NCBI GenBank assembly: GCA_018417955.1
Contig: JACTVC010000004.1
Location: 2,232,001-2,296,000, forward strand
Length of the DNA: 64,000 nucleotides
Source of the DNA: Laccaria trichodermophora
Lineage: Eukaryota; Basidiomycota; Agaricomycetes; Agaricales; Hydnangiaceae
Direction: 5' to 3'
Part shown: positions 62,845 to 64,000 of the stretch, in pieces
Numbering within the stretch: position 1 is the first letter of the stretch
Layout: each line of letters starts with the position of its first letter
Notes under the pieces: model-generated
The model's input: only the letters and a program-made list of their open reading frames with translations
What the model was told of the DNA's origin: nothing
Databases searched by the model: none
Program-made: the position numbers and the translations under genes

Positions 62845-64000
62845 TATTTTGTTTTTTTTTCTTTACGTATATCAAATGAAATTCATGATGATTGGTTTGC
62901 TTATTGTTCCATCATCAAATTTAAAGGGGGCCGACAGGATGACAGCTGATTGCGAAACGTTAGAGCAGCTTGCGATCGCTTCTCGTTCCAGCACAACCAT
63001 CTGTTTGTTTGTTGATGGCCGGACATCAGCACCTTCCAAAAGCAGCACCTGCTTTGCTTCAGCTTTTCCCAGTCACCCTCAGCTCCCCCTCTCCCCGAAT
63101 AATAATGGCACGGAATTCGAACGGTCACTGAAGACAAATTGCATTACCTGTCAATAAAATGCTTGCTACCACGTTGCGTCAAATGTTCTGAAAAGCCCTA
63201 TCGATCCGATTTATTTGGCTTTGGTGTCTGCCGCAAACAAACACACGGTTGAGTTGGAACGGTAACCAAGCTGTTTCACAATCATTATAATTATATATAT
63301 GTATTAATGCATGCACAAGTCATGATCAATTGACAACCTCTAGATCTAGATCTACACCCTAACTAAGGTTGGCGGGAACTCCACAGTAGGATTTGCTTCT
63401 GTAATTCGAAGTTCTCGTGATAAGCCCTAGGGTAGGGTTGCATTTCTATCCATTTCTCTTCCACCTATGCCTGCCATGGAGCTCCTGCCAAGCCATAGTG
63501 ATTTCTCACGATTCAAAATTTCAAAACTAACTTGATAAATTTGTTGAATCATAAAATCCAAGAGAAATTTAACATGTCTAGATCAGCAATCTACTTTCTC
63601 CACTAATCCTGCTGAAGATTGTTGAATAGGTGTTGATCAAGTCATCATTTGTTTTTTCTCTTCCTCCACATATTTTTTATTCTGTATATCTTACAGAACA
63701 ATTTTCTATTTTTTGTACATGGGTCAGTAATAAAATACATATAACATGTGGAAAAGAAAGGGAAAAAATATAGAGAAGGAAATTAGGGTCAGGGCTGAAA
63801 AAATTATGTCCAAACAACTTGAACAAATGTAAATTGGATAATAAAAGAAATATTAAATTTCACAGTCGGCACTGCCCAATCTCATGAGAGTTGCCTTACA
63901 TGGAATGAAAAAAATACGGGAGGCTGAGGAAGATACACAGGTAACGAAAGATGCATATCAATGTATTTTACTTGTATAGTGAGGTATCAATGACAGAATA
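62845..64000. other. Intergenic to window end
   Basis: No gene supported. Sequence becomes AT-rich after ~63500. A palindromic TAGATCTAGATCTA occurs near 63342. Confidence 0.4.

Overview
The window is nuclear DNA of a filamentous basidiomycete, most likely a mushroom-forming Agaricomycete. The support is many ~50-nt GT..AG introns and several families typical of those genomes: a KDZ transposase with a CxC2-type cysteine cluster, TET/JBP-like 2-oxoglutarate oxygenases, an NB-ARC/TPR NLR-like protein, a divergent JmjC protein, an F-box protein and several WD40 proteins. I see no rRNA, CRISPR array, bacterial operon or recognisable virus. The species cannot be named from the sequence.

Layout. 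1-1.7 kb: tandem repeats and one small unknown coding fragment. 1.7-8.65 kb: remains of a KDZ transposon, with a TET/JBP-like gene (minus, nonsense mutation) divergent from a KDZ transposase (plus). The transposase has lost its catalytic middle and is split by a 1.77-kb noncoding element with an 8-bp target duplication. 9.6-15.2 kb: a large foldback transposon with an 8-bp target duplication, itself invaded by a second copy of the noncoding family. 15.2-22 kb: gene-poor and decayed, including a rearranged pseudogene of the gene at 25.5-27.1 kb. 22.2-25 kb: an intact NLR-like gene. 25.5-30 kb: a low-complexity gene, then two more noncoding elements. 30-35 kb: a WD40 gene and unknown genes on the minus strand. 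35.4-39.9 kb: an ABC-transporter pseudogene split by another copy of the element. 40-50 kb: two WD40-plus-membrane-segment genes and unknown genes. 50-51.5 kb: another copy of the element. 51.9-56.1 kb: a JmjC-type gene. 57.5-59.2 kb: an F-box gene. 59.7-60.5 kb: a long polypurine tract. 60.8-62.8 kb: an apparently intact TET/JBP-like gene.

The most striking feature is a family of modular, mostly noncoding transposons (here called A to E, plus partial copy F). A to E share termini (one end GAGGTCTTTA.., the other CARTACTTT.. or CTGTACTTT..). They also share one fixed internal order: terminal array of short palindromic words, AT-rich box, strand-asymmetric purine tract, GTC/CGA triplet tract, a second array of the same words, and near the GAGGTC end a hairpin TTGGCTG-(6 nt)-CAGCCAA. 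A, B and C have perfect 8-bp target duplications. A and C carry a tRNA-like Pol III module at the same place. B keeps an ORF fragment resembling the C-terminus of a KDZ-associated protein. The word repeated at the ends differs between copies but matches between the two ends of one copy.

Genes that may act together: two 2-oxoglutarate/Fe(II) oxygenase families (TET/JBP on DNA and JmjC on chromatin) lie in a transposon-dense locus, consistent with the known link between KDZ transposons and TET/JBP genes in mushrooms. Any functional coupling here is inference.
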